NCBI GenBank assembly: GCA_003210095.1 | Contig: QCNP01000001.1 | Span: 170,001-234,000, forward strand | DNA from: Pelagibacteraceae bacterium AG-426-E17 | GTDB lineage: Bacteria; Pseudomonadota; Alphaproteobacteria; Pelagibacterales; Pelagibacteraceae | Length of the DNA stretch: 64,000 bases | Reading direction: 5' to 3' | Part shown: positions 11,702-20,363 of the stretch, piece after piece | Layout: each line of letters begins with the position of its first letter | Numbering within the stretch: position 1 is the first letter of the stretch | Translations under genes and position numbers: made by a program | The notes under the pieces: generated by a model | What the model was told of the DNA's origin: nothing | What the model saw: the letters and a program-made list of their open reading frames with translations, nothing else | Databases searched by the model: none

Positions 11702-14284
11702 ATGAAAAATTTAAAAATGCTCAATCCACTAAATTTTATAAGCAAAATATTTAAAAGCAATAACCAATATGAAATAGACAAAATTAAACCTATTCTTGAA
11801 AAGGTCAATCATCTAGAGAAAGATTTTTCTACATTGCATGATGAAGAATTCCCAAAAAAAACTGCTGAATTTAAAAAAAGAATTATTGATGGAGAAACAT
11901 TAAACGAAATATTACCAGAGGCTTTTGCTTTAGTAAGAGAAGCATCAAGAAGAAAACGAGGTGAAAGACACTTCGATGTACAAATTATAGGCGGTATCGT
12001 TCTTCATCATGGTAAAATTTCAGAAATGAAAACTGGTGAAGGAAAAACTCTAACAATTGCATTAGCGGCTTATTTAAACTCTTTAACAGGAAATGGAGTC
12101 CATGTCGTAACAGTGAATGACTATTTAGCAAAAAGGGACTCTGAAGATATGTCAAAAATTTATAATTTTTTAGGAATAACTTGTGGATACATTAATAATT
12201 CCCAAAATGAATTAGAACGCCAAAAAAGTTACAATTGTGATATTACTTACGCAACAAACAGCGAATTAGGATTTGATTTTTTAAAAGATAATATGAAAGA
12301 TTCTTTAGATCAAATTTTACAAAAGAAACATTTTTTTGCTATTGTGGATGAAATAGACTCTTGTCTAATTGATGAAGCAAGAACACCGCTGGTTATTTCT
12401 GGACAAGCTGAAGATAATAGTAACCAATATAAGTCAATAAACAATTTAGTAAAAAAGCTAAATTCGGAAGATTATGAAATTGATGAAAAAGACAGACTTA
12501 TCACTTTAACAAACAAAGGAATAGATAAAGTCGAGAAGATTTTAAAAAACTCTGGTGTCACAAGTATAACTAATTTTTATGATCCATCAAACTTAAATAT
12601 AGTTCATCATGTTAATCAGGCGCTAAAAGCAAATTTTATTTTTAAAAAGGACAAGGACTATTTAGTTGAGAATAATAAAATAAAAATTGTTGATGAATTA
12701 TCTGGAAGAATTCTTGAGGGAAGAAGATATGGTGATGGTTTGCATCAAGCAATTGAGGCTAAGGAAAACGTTAAAATCGAGATAGAGAACCAAACTCTCG
12801 CATCCATTACTTACCAAAATTATTTTAGAATGTATGAAAAGCTAGCAGGTTGTACCGGAACTGCAATAACAGAAAGTCAGGAGTTTTTTGAAATTTACAA
12901 TTTGAAAGTTGTTGAAATTCCAACTAACAAAAAAATGATTAGAAAAGATTGGAATGACAAAATTTTTAGAACAGATAATGAAAAGCAGCAAGCAATTATT
13001 GAAAATATATTAGAATGTAACAAAAGAGGTCAACCAGTTTTAGTTTTTACATCTAGTGTTGATAAATCTGAAATTTACTCAAAACTATTAAATAAAAAAA
13101 ATATTAAACACACGGTGCTTAATGCTAAAAATCATGAAAAAGAGGCAGATATTATTGCCAATGCTGGAAAATTTGGTTCAGTAATTATAACTACTAGTAT
13201 ATCTGGAAGAGGTGTTGATATCAAACTTGGTGGAAAAAAATATAATAATAAAGGCACCAAAGATTTTGAAAACGAAAAAATTAAAGTCAAATCACTTGGT
13301 GGATTATTTGTTATAGGGACGGAGAGAATGGAATCCAGAAGAGTTGATAATCAAGCCAGAGGGAGATCAGGTAGACAGGGTGATGAGGGTAATTCAATCT
13401 TTTATGTAAGTTTAGAAGATGATTTAATGAGAATTTTTGGGTCAGACTCAATTAATACCATGTTAGAAAAACTAGGTTTAAAAGATGGCGAAAGTATTGA
13501 CCATCCATGGATAAATAAAGCATTAGAGAGAGCGCAACAAAAAGTTGAGTCTAGAAATTTTGATATAAGAAAATCTCTTTTAAAGTTTGATGATGTTTTG
13601 AATGATCAACGTAAGGTTATTTTTAGCCAAAGAAAGGAGGTGCTAGGAACTCAAAATATTTTTGAATTTACCGATAAACTACTAGATGATGAAATCGATG
13701 ATTTGTTAAATAAAAATGTCAAAAATTACAATTTTGCAAACGATAAAATTACGAAGAATAAACTTCAATCATTACTGTCAAACAATGATAGTGAATATAT
13801 TAATAAAGTTTTGTCAAGCGATAAAGATGAAATTAAAGGTGCCATTTTAGATTGTTTTTCTAAAAAAAGGGAAGAAAGAAATAATTATCTTTCTAAAAAA
13901 GGTAATCAAGATTTAGAAAAAAAAGTTCTACTTCAATCAATAGATATTAATTGGAAAAATCATGTTCAATATCTAGAACAATTAAGACAAGTTATAGGAT
14001 TGAGATCTTATGGACAAAGAGATCCGCTTGTTGAATATAAAAAAGAAACATTTGATCTTTTTGAGGAACTCTTAATTAAAATTAGACAAAATACTATTTT
14101 AATACTCCTTAATTTAAAAATCGTAGACAATCAAAATCAAGTTAAAAAAGAGAATCAATATTCTGAACATTCAAATGATCCTAAATGTCTTTTAAATTTA
14201 AAAAAAAATCAAAAGATATCCAGAAATGATAGATGTGAGGCCACTGGAAAAAAATACAAAAATTGTTGTGGAGCAACAATTTAA
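11702..14284 (+). CDS. secA: Preprotein translocase ATPase SecA
   Basis: SecA drives post-translational export through SecYEG. The protein shows the Walker A-type motif MKTGEGKTL near residue 105, the DEID box (VDEIDSCLIDEARTPL), GTAITE, and the second motor domain with ARGRSGRQGDEG. I start at the ATG at 11702 rather than the TTG at 11696 in the ORF track; another Met follows at 11717. The C-terminal zinc tail reads RNDRCEATGKKYKNCCG and lacks one cysteine of the usual CxCx8C(H/C) pattern. It is divergent from argJ. Confidence 0.97.
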   Translation: MKNLKMLNPLNFISKIFKSNNQYEIDKIKPILEKVNHLEKDFSTLHDEEFPKKTAEFKKRIIDGETLNEILPEAFALVREASRRKRGERHFDVQIIGGIVLHHGKISEMKTGEGKTLTIALAAYLNSLTGNGVHVVTVNDYLAKRDSEDMSKIYNFLGITCGYINNSQNELERQKSYNCDITYATNSELGFDFLKDNMKDSLDQILQKKHFFAIVDEIDSCLIDEARTPLVISGQAEDNSNQYKSINNLVKKLNSEDYEIDEKDRLITLTNKGIDKVEKILKNSGVTSITNFYDPSNLNIVHHVNQALKANFIFKKDKDYLVENNKIKIVDELSGRILEGRRYGDGLHQAIEAKENVKIEIENQTLASITYQNYFRMYEKLAGCTGTAITESQEFFEIYNLKVVEIPTNKKMIRKDWNDKIFRTDNEKQQAIIENILECNKRGQPVLVFTSSVDKSEIYSKLLNKKNIKHTVLNAKNHEKEADIIANAGKFGSVIITTSISGRGVDIKLGGKKYNNKGTKDFENEKIKVKSLGGLFVIGTERMESRRVDNQARGRSGRQGDEGNSIFYVSLEDDLMRIFGSDSINTMLEKLGLKDGESIDHPWINKALERAQQKVESRNFDIRKSLLKFDDVLNDQRKVIFSQRKEVLGTQNIFEFTDKLLDDEIDDLLNKNVKNYNFANDKITKNKLQSLLSNNDSEYINKVLSSDKDEIKGAILDCFSKKREERNNYLSKKGNQDLEKKVLLQSIDINWKNHVQYLEQLRQVIGLRSYGQRDPLVEYKKETFDLFEELLIKIRQNTILILLNLKIVDNQNQVKKENQYSEHSNDPKCLLNLKKNQKISRNDRCEATGKKYKNCCGATI

Positions 14285-14286
14285 AT

Positions 14287-15393
14287 TTAACTAAAATAAT
14301 TTATTGTTAATATTAACAAGAATAAAATAAATAATATTGCATATTTATTTTTTGATACGAAAAACTTTCCAGATTTTAAAACATCCAAAGTGTTATTTGT
14401 AAATAATTTATCTGAAGATAGAATATTATTTGACAGACCTTTATCCCTCCCAATATTTAAAAATTTGTCTTTTTTTAGAGAAATTATTTCATCTCTACTT
14501 TTGGTGGTTAAGTAATCTAAATTTTTTTGAATCGAGTCTTTTATATTAGATAAAATTAGACTTTTATCTCTATGCGCTCCTCCATTGGGCTCTGGAATTA
14601 TTTCATCAATAATTTTTAATTCTAGGAGATCTTTTGATGTTAATTTCATAGCAGTGGCTGCTTCTAGTGTTTTCTTTGGATCTCTCCATAATATTGAAGC
14701 ACAACCCTCTGGAGATATTACTGAGTATATTGCATTCTCGAGCATTAATACTTTATTAGTTGATGCTAAAGCAATTGCGCCACCCGAGCCTCCTTCACCA
14801 ATTATTATTGATATGGTAGGAGCTCCTAATGACATAGAGCATTCTATTGATCTAGCAATTGCCTCCGCCTGTCCTCTCTCCTCAGCACCTACTCCCGGAT
14901 ATGCGCCTGGAGTATCAATAAAAAAAATTATTGGTAAATTAAATTTATCTGCAAGTTTCATTAATCTTATAGATTTTCTATAACCCTCAGGGCGCATCAT
15001 CCCAAAATTCCTTTGTATTCTACTTTCAAGGTCATCACCTTTTTCTTGTCCTATAATCATTACAGAATAATTATCAAATTTTCCCAAACCAGCTATTAAC
15101 GATTTATCTTCCCCAAATAATCTATCACCATGTAACGGGAAGAAGTCAGTAAATAAATTATCAATAAAAAATTTAGTTTTTGGTCTTTCTTCATGTCTTG
15201 CGACTAATGTTGTTTGCCAAGGGTCCAGCTTAGAATAGATTTTTTTAATTTTGTATTCTAGGTCTTTTTCTAATTTATCGATTTTTTTAGTATCAACCTG
15301 CGATATTCCTTCCTTATTAAAAGGATCTTTCAACTTTTCAATCTCATTTTCTATATTTTTTATTTCAGTTTCAAAATTTAAATAATTTTTCAT
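14287..15393 (-). CDS. accA: Acetyl-CoA carboxylase carboxyltransferase alpha subunit, with C-terminal hydrophobic tail
   Basis: AccA with AccD (accD at 37011 here) transfers CO2 from carboxybiotin to acetyl-CoA, the first step of fatty-acid synthesis. The crotonase-fold core is clear: PGAYPGVGAEERGQAEAIA, IGEGGSGGAIALA, SVISPEGCASILW. The protein is 368 residues against about 320 for typical AccA. The excess is a C-terminal extension ending in YAILFILFLLILTINYFS, one predicted membrane segment. It may be a tail anchor. It is convergent with secA and divergent from glcB. Confidence 0.95.
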   Translation of the reverse strand: MKNYLNFETEIKNIENEIEKLKDPFNKEGISQVDTKKIDKLEKDLEYKIKKIYSKLDPWQTTLVARHEERPKTKFFIDNLFTDFFPLHGDRLFGEDKSLIAGLGKFDNYSVMIIGQEKGDDLESRIQRNFGMMRPEGYRKSIRLMKLADKFNLPIIFFIDTPGAYPGVGAEERGQAEAIARSIECSMSLGAPTISIIIGEGGSGGAIALASTNKVLMLENAIYSVISPEGCASILWRDPKKTLEAATAMKLTSKDLLELKIIDEIIPEPNGGAHRDKSLILSNIKDSIQKNLDYLTTKSRDEIISLKKDKFLNIGRDKGLSNNILSSDKLFTNNTLDVLKSGKFFVSKNKYAILFILFLLILTINYFS

Positions 15394-15499
15394 TGAACTT
15401 AATATTCATTATATTAAAAAAAAAGCAACAGAATCATAGAATAATTTAATATTACAAAAAATACTGTAAAAAAAATATATATTAAACTACAATAAAAGA

Positions 15500-17674
15500 A
15501 TGATTATAAATAATAATAATTACATTAAAAATGGAAAAATATTTGTAGAAAAATCATTATATAATTTTGTTAATAAGGAAATTCTCAAGAACACAAAAAT
15601 AACTCCTAAAAGATTTTGGAATGGCCTAGATAAGGCAATGAATATTTTAAAACCTAAAAATGAAGAATTGTTACAAAAAAGAGAGGAGATACAGTCTTTA
15701 ATAAACAATTGGCACATTAAAAATAGGGAAAAAGAATTTAATATTTATGATTACAAAAAATTCTTAATAAAAATTGGTTATTTAAAAAAAAACCCACCAA
15801 ACTTTATGATTGAAACTAAAAATGTTGACGAAGAAATATCTAGTATTGCAGGACCTCAGCTTGTTGTACCTATTTCAAATGCGAGATATGCTCTAAACGC
15901 GGCAAATGCAAGGTGGGGAAGTTTATATGATGCAATATATGGAACGGATGCGATTGGTTCAGTAAAGCTTGATAATAGATATAATCCTGTAAGAGGTGGT
16001 AAGGTAATTAGATACTGTAGAGATTTTCTGGATGAAATATTTCCTTTAAAGAATGGCTCATGGAAAAAAATTAATTATTTAAAGGTTATTAATAATAAAT
16101 TAATTTTGAAAATTGATAATAAAAAAACTCAATTGAAAAATAATAAACAATATAAAGGTTATAGATCTGATAATAAAAAACTAAAAGGAGTTCTACTTAT
16201 AAATAACAATTTGCATGTTGAATTAATAATCAATCCATATGCATTTAGTGCTAATAATGATCCGATTGGGTTGAGTGACTTAGTTATAGAGTCAGCCGTC
16301 TCAACGATTATTGATCACGAAGACAGTGTAGCTGCTGTTGATGCAGAGGATAAAGTTCTTGGTTATAGAAACTGGCTGGGTCTTATGAAAGGAGATCTTT
16401 CAGTAAAATTTGAAAAGTTAGGAAAAAAATTTAAAAGAGTTTTAAATTCTGACAGAAATTATATTTCATCCACTGGAAAAAAATTTAAACTTAAAGGAAG
16501 AGCCTTATTACTAAATAGAAATGTTGGACATCTAATGACAACACCATCTGTACTTTTAGCTGATAATAAGGAAGCACCAGAAGGTATTCTAGATGCATTT
16601 ATAACTTCAGCTGCATCTTTGCATGACTTAAAGAAAAAAGGTAATTCTAAAAAAGGATCAATTTATATAGTAAAACCAAAAATGCATGGACCAGATGAAG
16701 TTTTATTTTCTGATGAAATTTTTTCAAAAGTTGAGGAGGTTTTAAAACTAAAAAAAAATACAATTAAAATTGGTATTATGGATGAGGAGAGAAGAACCAG
16801 CGCTAATCTTAAAGAGTGTATTAGAATGGTAAAGAAAAGAGTTGTTTTTATTAATACAGGTTTTCTTGATAGAACCGGAGATGAAATGCATACATCCATG
16901 GAGGCTGGTCCAATGATAAAAAAAGGTGACATGAAAAATTCACATTGGATTAGTGCTTACGAAAAAAATAATGTTAATATCGGTTTAGCATGTGGATTTT
17001 CTGGTAAAGCTCAGATTGGAAAAGGTATGTGGGCTGCACCAGACAAAATGAAGGATATGTTAGACCAAAAAATAGGTCATCCAAAGTCAGGTGCTAATTG
17101 CGCATGGACACCTTCTCCAACCGCTGCAACACTTCATGCTATGCATTACCACAAAGTAAACGTCTTTAAGTTACAAAAGAAATTAAGTAAAAAAGGTAAA
17201 TTTGACTTGGATAATCTTTTAAATTTACCAATAATAATTAGACCAAACTGGTCTATTGACGAAATTAAAAATGAACTTGAAAACAATTGCCAGGGTATTC
17301 TGGGATATGTTGTAAGATGGATAAACAGTGGTGTTGGGTGCTCTAAAGTGCCAGATATAAATGACATTGGATTAATGGAAGATAGAGCAACATTAAGAAT
17401 ATCATCTCAACATATTGCGAACTGGCTGCATCACAACATTTGTACTCCAAATCAAGTTTTAGAAACGATGAAAAAAATGGCAAAAAAAGTTGATGAGCAA
17501 AATCAGGGTGATAAAAACTACGAAAAAATGTCAAATGATTTTGATAAATCTATTGCTTTTAAAACTGCTTGTGATTTAGTTTTTGAAGGTAAAAGCCAAC
17601 CATCTGGATATACTGAACCTTTGCTACATAAAAATAGATATATTAAAAAATCAAGCTCTATTTTTAAAAGCTGA
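15500..17674 (+). CDS. glcB: Malate synthase G
   Basis: Malate synthase condenses glyoxylate with acetyl-CoA, completing the glyoxylate shunt. The 724-residue length and motifs (VVPISNARYALNAANARWGSLYDA, IIDHEDSVAAVDAEDK, MGDEERRT-like MDEERRTSANLKECI, and MWAAPDKM) identify the single-chain G isoform. It is monocistronic, divergent from accA. The 106-base upstream region is almost all A/T with no GG dinucleotide, so the glycine riboswitch reported for SAR11 malate synthase is not there. Confidence 0.97.
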   Translation: MIINNNNYIKNGKIFVEKSLYNFVNKEILKNTKITPKRFWNGLDKAMNILKPKNEELLQKREEIQSLINNWHIKNREKEFNIYDYKKFLIKIGYLKKNPPNFMIETKNVDEEISSIAGPQLVVPISNARYALNAANARWGSLYDAIYGTDAIGSVKLDNRYNPVRGGKVIRYCRDFLDEIFPLKNGSWKKINYLKVINNKLILKIDNKKTQLKNNKQYKGYRSDNKKLKGVLLINNNLHVELIINPYAFSANNDPIGLSDLVIESAVSTIIDHEDSVAAVDAEDKVLGYRNWLGLMKGDLSVKFEKLGKKFKRVLNSDRNYISSTGKKFKLKGRALLLNRNVGHLMTTPSVLLADNKEAPEGILDAFITSAASLHDLKKKGNSKKGSIYIVKPKMHGPDEVLFSDEIFSKVEEVLKLKKNTIKIGIMDEERRTSANLKECIRMVKKRVVFINTGFLDRTGDEMHTSMEAGPMIKKGDMKNSHWISAYEKNNVNIGLACGFSGKAQIGKGMWAAPDKMKDMLDQKIGHPKSGANCAWTPSPTAATLHAMHYHKVNVFKLQKKLSKKGKFDLDNLLNLPIIIRPNWSIDEIKNELENNCQGILGYVVRWINSGVGCSKVPDINDIGLMEDRATLRISSQHIANWLHHNICTPNQVLETMKKMAKKVDEQNQGDKNYEKMSNDFDKSIAFKTACDLVFEGKSQPSGYTEPLLHKNRYIKKSSSIFKS

Positions 17675-18250
17675 ATGTAAGGTGCCATCATCTAAATTTT
17701 CAATTTCACCTCCGACAGGAAGACCTTGTGCTAACTTAGATATTTTAGTTTTTGTATTTTTTAGGCTATCCTCTATATAAAATGCAGTAGTCTGTCCTTC
17801 GACTGTTGCACTCGTAGCAATAATTACTTCCTCAATTTTTTGTTTTTTTACTCTCTCAACCAGAGAATTGATTAATAACTCGTTATTTTTAGGTGCTGAC
17901 CCTGAAATTGTTCCACCAAGAATATGAAAATAACCACTAAATATCCTAGTATTTTCTATACTCCATTGATCAGCAATATTTTCAACAACACAAATTTTTG
18001 AAAATTTTGTTTGTAAGTTTTTACAACTGCTATATCCATTGCACCCATCCCTAGAGGACTTTAAAATTCCGCAATAATTACATCTTGATATATTCTTATA
18101 AACATTTGCTAAAACATTTATGGTTGGCTTCATTAATTCTTCTTTATTATTAATTAATTTAAGAATTATTCTTTTTGCAGACTTTGGCCCCAAACCTGGA
18201 AACTTTGAAACTACTCTAATTAATTCCTCTATTTCAACTAAATCTTTCAT
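17651..18250 (-). CDS. recR: Recombination mediator RecR
   Basis: RecR acts with RecF/RecO to load RecA at gaps. The 199-residue protein has the N-terminal helix-hairpin-helix (FPGLGPKSAKRII), a cysteine zinc motif and a TOPRIM domain (ICVVENIADQWSIE, ATVEGQTTAFYIE). The zinc motif is CNYC-x10-C-x5-C, with a wider second pair than the usual CxxC. It is the last gene of dnaX-ybaB-recR, a conserved bacterial order. Its 3' end overlaps the end of convergent glcB by 24 bases. Confidence 0.95.
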   Translation of the reverse strand: MKDLVEIEELIRVVSKFPGLGPKSAKRIILKLINNKEELMKPTINVLANVYKNISRCNYCGILKSSRDGCNGYSSCKNLQTKFSKICVVENIADQWSIENTRIFSGYFHILGGTISGSAPKNNELLINSLVERVKKQKIEEVIIATSATVEGQTTAFYIEDSLKNTKTKISKLAQGLPVGGEIENLDDGTLHSAFKNRA

Positions 18251-18253
18251 CTA

Positions 18254-18571
18254 TTATAAAGGCCATTTAAAACCAGGTATCCCAAACTCGCCGGTGGCTT
18301 TTGAAATTTCATCGTTTGTTTTTGACTTTAAATTTGTTTTTGCATTATTATGAGCAGCAACAATTAAATCAACTAGTATAGTTTTTTCCTCTTTATAAAC
18401 CTCATCCGCTATAACTAATTGAATTATTTCTCCTTCCCCATTTAAAACTACTTTTACAGATCCACCACCTGATGTTCCCTCGGCAGTAATATTTTTAATT
18501 TTTTTTTGACTTTCTTTAAACTTAGATTCAATTTCTTTTGCTTTTTCTAAAATTTTATTAAAATCAGTCAT
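18254..18571 (-). CDS. ybaB: YbaB/EbfC family nucleoid-associated protein
   Basis: This small DNA-binding protein is 105 residues long, normal for the family. It has a charged N-terminal helix (FNKILEKAKEIESKFKESQKKIKN), then AEGTSGGGSVKVVLNGEGEI and a C-terminal NAKTNLKSKTNDEISKATG segment. It sits between dnaX (8-base overlap) and recR (3-base gap), the usual operon. Its role in chromosome organisation or DNA repair is inferred from the family. Confidence 0.93.
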   Translation of the reverse strand: MTDFNKILEKAKEIESKFKESQKKIKNITAEGTSGGGSVKVVLNGEGEIIQLVIADEVYKEEKTILVDLIVAAHNNAKTNLKSKTNDEISKATGEFGIPGFKWPL

Positions 18572-20222
18572 TATCCTCTAAATTGTTTACATTCAATATT
18601 TCTAGGTCTGGAAATACTTCTAATGCTTCTTCATATGTAGAACTTTTTTTCAAATCATCAATATATTTCTTTTCTAAATTTTTATTTTTTTGTTTTATAG
18701 ATTTAAAACCAATCTTTTTTGAAAACATTATAATCCATCTTTTACCAGTCCACTCCAACAATTTTTCAGATATATTTTTAATGAAATTTTTATTTAAGTT
18801 TTCATTAAAAGAAATTTCTATTTTTTTATCTTGGAAACTTACTAGGTTAACATTATTTTCAAGTTCAAATTTTAACTCTATTTCCTTTTTTGTTTTACAT
18901 ATATCAAGCAAATCTTCAAATGATTTTATTTCATGCTTTTTGTTTAATTTTTCATCTTTTATTAGATGATCTTGGACTTCTTGAGTGGAAAACTTGATTT
19001 GATTTACAGCCTGATTAACGTTTTTAGAACTATCATTATTGTTTTCATTTGGAAATTTAGTTTCAATATTGTTGGTATCAATTTTTTTTGGAATTTCCAT
19101 ATAACTAGAATTTTCGTCTTTAATATACATTAATCTTATTAAAAACATCTCGATTGATAAATTTTGATTAGAAACTAAATTAAGCTCTGTCATCGTCTCA
19201 ATAGAAAATTGCCAAAATAATAGTAAGGTTTTACTATCTATTCTTTCAGATAAGGATGATAATCTTGTAATTTCTATATCACCCATATTAAAAGATGAAT
19301 TAAAATTTTTCATGTTACTAAAGTTTTTTAAATAAAAAATAATTTCTAAGAAATTATTTAAAAATATTTTAGGCTCAATACCTTGGCTATAAATATTTCT
19401 ATATGTATCTAGAACATTCGTTTCTTCTCCTTTCAAGATATTCTCAATTAAATCTATAAGGTGAATCTTGTTTAAATATCCAAATATTTTTTGTGCTTGC
19501 TCCAAATTTAATAAGTTGCTATCATTTTTTTGATTTAATAATGCTCTATCAAGCAATGAAAGAGAATCTCTTACGGAACCCTCTGAAATTTTAACTATTA
19601 ACTTAAGAACATTTTCATCAATTTTTCTATCTTCTTTAGATACAATTTTTTTAAGATGGTCAAAAAGTATTTTAGATTGAATTCTCATAAGATCAAATCT
19701 TTGACATCTAGATAGTACTGTAATTGGTATTTTATTAACTTCTGTCGTTGCAAAAATAAATTTTAGATATGAGGGAGGTTCCTCAAGTGTTTTTAAAAGT
19801 GCATTAAATGCCTGCTTGCTAAGCATATGAACTTCATCAATTATAAAAATTTTATATTTAGCAGCAGTAGGTCCATATCTTGAAAAATCAATTAAATCTC
19901 TTACATCGTCTACTCCAGTTTTGCTTGCTGCATCCATTTCAAGTACGTCAATATGCCTTGATTCTGAAATTTCATTACAATTATTACATTTGTTTTCCAA
20001 ACAAGAAAATTCTTTTGAGTTTTCACAATTTAAAGATTTTGCTAAAATTCTTGCAACTGTTGTTTTTCCTACACCTCTTATGCCAGTAAACAAAAAAGCA
20101 TTTGGAATGTTGTTTGTTAAAATTGATTTTTCTATAGTCTCTATAATTATTTCTTGTCCTATAAGGTCTTTGAAAACCTGGGGTCTATATTTTAACGCTA
20201 ATACTTTATTATTTGTGCTCAT
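18564..20222 (-). CDS. dnaX: DNA polymerase III subunit gamma/tau
   Basis: DnaX is the clamp-loader ATPase. It starts MSTNNKVLALKYRPQVFKDLIGQ and has Walker A GIRGVGKTTVA, a four-cysteine zinc module (CLENKCNNCNE), Walker B IIDEVHMLS and sensor TTEVNKIP. The Asn/Lys-rich tail is tau-like. I start at the ATG at 20222, not 20240. The extra codons would lie inside the SRP RNA that ends about 5 bases upstream. There is no clear Shine-Dalgarno. It is probably cotranscribed with the SRP RNA and with ybaB-recR. Confidence 0.95.
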   Translation of the reverse strand: MSTNNKVLALKYRPQVFKDLIGQEIIIETIEKSILTNNIPNAFLFTGIRGVGKTTVARILAKSLNCENSKEFSCLENKCNNCNEISESRHIDVLEMDAASKTGVDDVRDLIDFSRYGPTAAKYKIFIIDEVHMLSKQAFNALLKTLEEPPSYLKFIFATTEVNKIPITVLSRCQRFDLMRIQSKILFDHLKKIVSKEDRKIDENVLKLIVKISEGSVRDSLSLLDRALLNQKNDSNLLNLEQAQKIFGYLNKIHLIDLIENILKGEETNVLDTYRNIYSQGIEPKIFLNNFLEIIFYLKNFSNMKNFNSSFNMGDIEITRLSSLSERIDSKTLLLFWQFSIETMTELNLVSNQNLSIEMFLIRLMYIKDENSSYMEIPKKIDTNNIETKFPNENNNDSSKNVNQAVNQIKFSTQEVQDHLIKDEKLNKKHEIKSFEDLLDICKTKKEIELKFELENNVNLVSFQDKKIEISFNENLNKNFIKNISEKLLEWTGKRWIIMFSKKIGFKSIKQKNKNLEKKYIDDLKKSSTYEEALEVFPDLEILNVNNLEDND

Positions 20223-20227
20223 CTGTA

Positions 20228-20315
20228 GGAGACCAACCAACCTGGAAAATACTCATTACCCTTGCTCTTTTTCAAGCCTGGGGGAGTTTATGGTAACTCC
20301 ACCTGGTTGGCCCCC
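20228..20315 (-). ncRNA. ffs: Signal recognition particle RNA (4.5S type)
   Basis: The minus strand folds into one long hairpin. The ends pair perfectly (GGGGGCCAACC with GGTTGGTCTCC, allowing G-U). The apical part reads CCAGGCTTGAAAAAGAGCAA, matching the SRP domain IV pattern CAGG-N-YY-GNAA-RR-N-AGCA that binds Ffh. A TATAAT lies at the right distance upstream, and the dnaX/ybaB/recR neighbourhood is a known place for this gene. Ends are defined by the terminal helix and may extend by a few bases. Confidence 0.85.
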
Positions 20316-20320
20316 AAATT

Positions 20321-20326
20321 ATTATA
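20321..20326 (-). promoter_or_regulatory. -10 element for SRP RNA (and probably dnaX-ybaB-recR)
   Basis: A perfect TATAAT on the minus strand is followed after 5 bases by the first G of the SRP RNA terminal helix, so transcription should start at the RNA's own 5' end. No strong -35 is visible. It lies in the 123-base gap after pheA. Confidence 0.6.
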
Positions 20327-20363
20327 ACAGTTATATTTTCTAGTCCATAAGAAAAGTTTATTT

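Noticed and set aside
20223-20240. Longer DnaX start (MVGLLQM...)
   Set aside because: The extra codons fall within the SRP RNA, and the family N-terminus begins at the ATG at 20222.
20226-20318. Possibility that the dnaX upstream hairpin is only a terminator of pheA
   Set aside because: It lacks a U tract and has the specific CAGG/GNAA/AGCA domain IV pattern of SRP RNA, with its own TATAAT.
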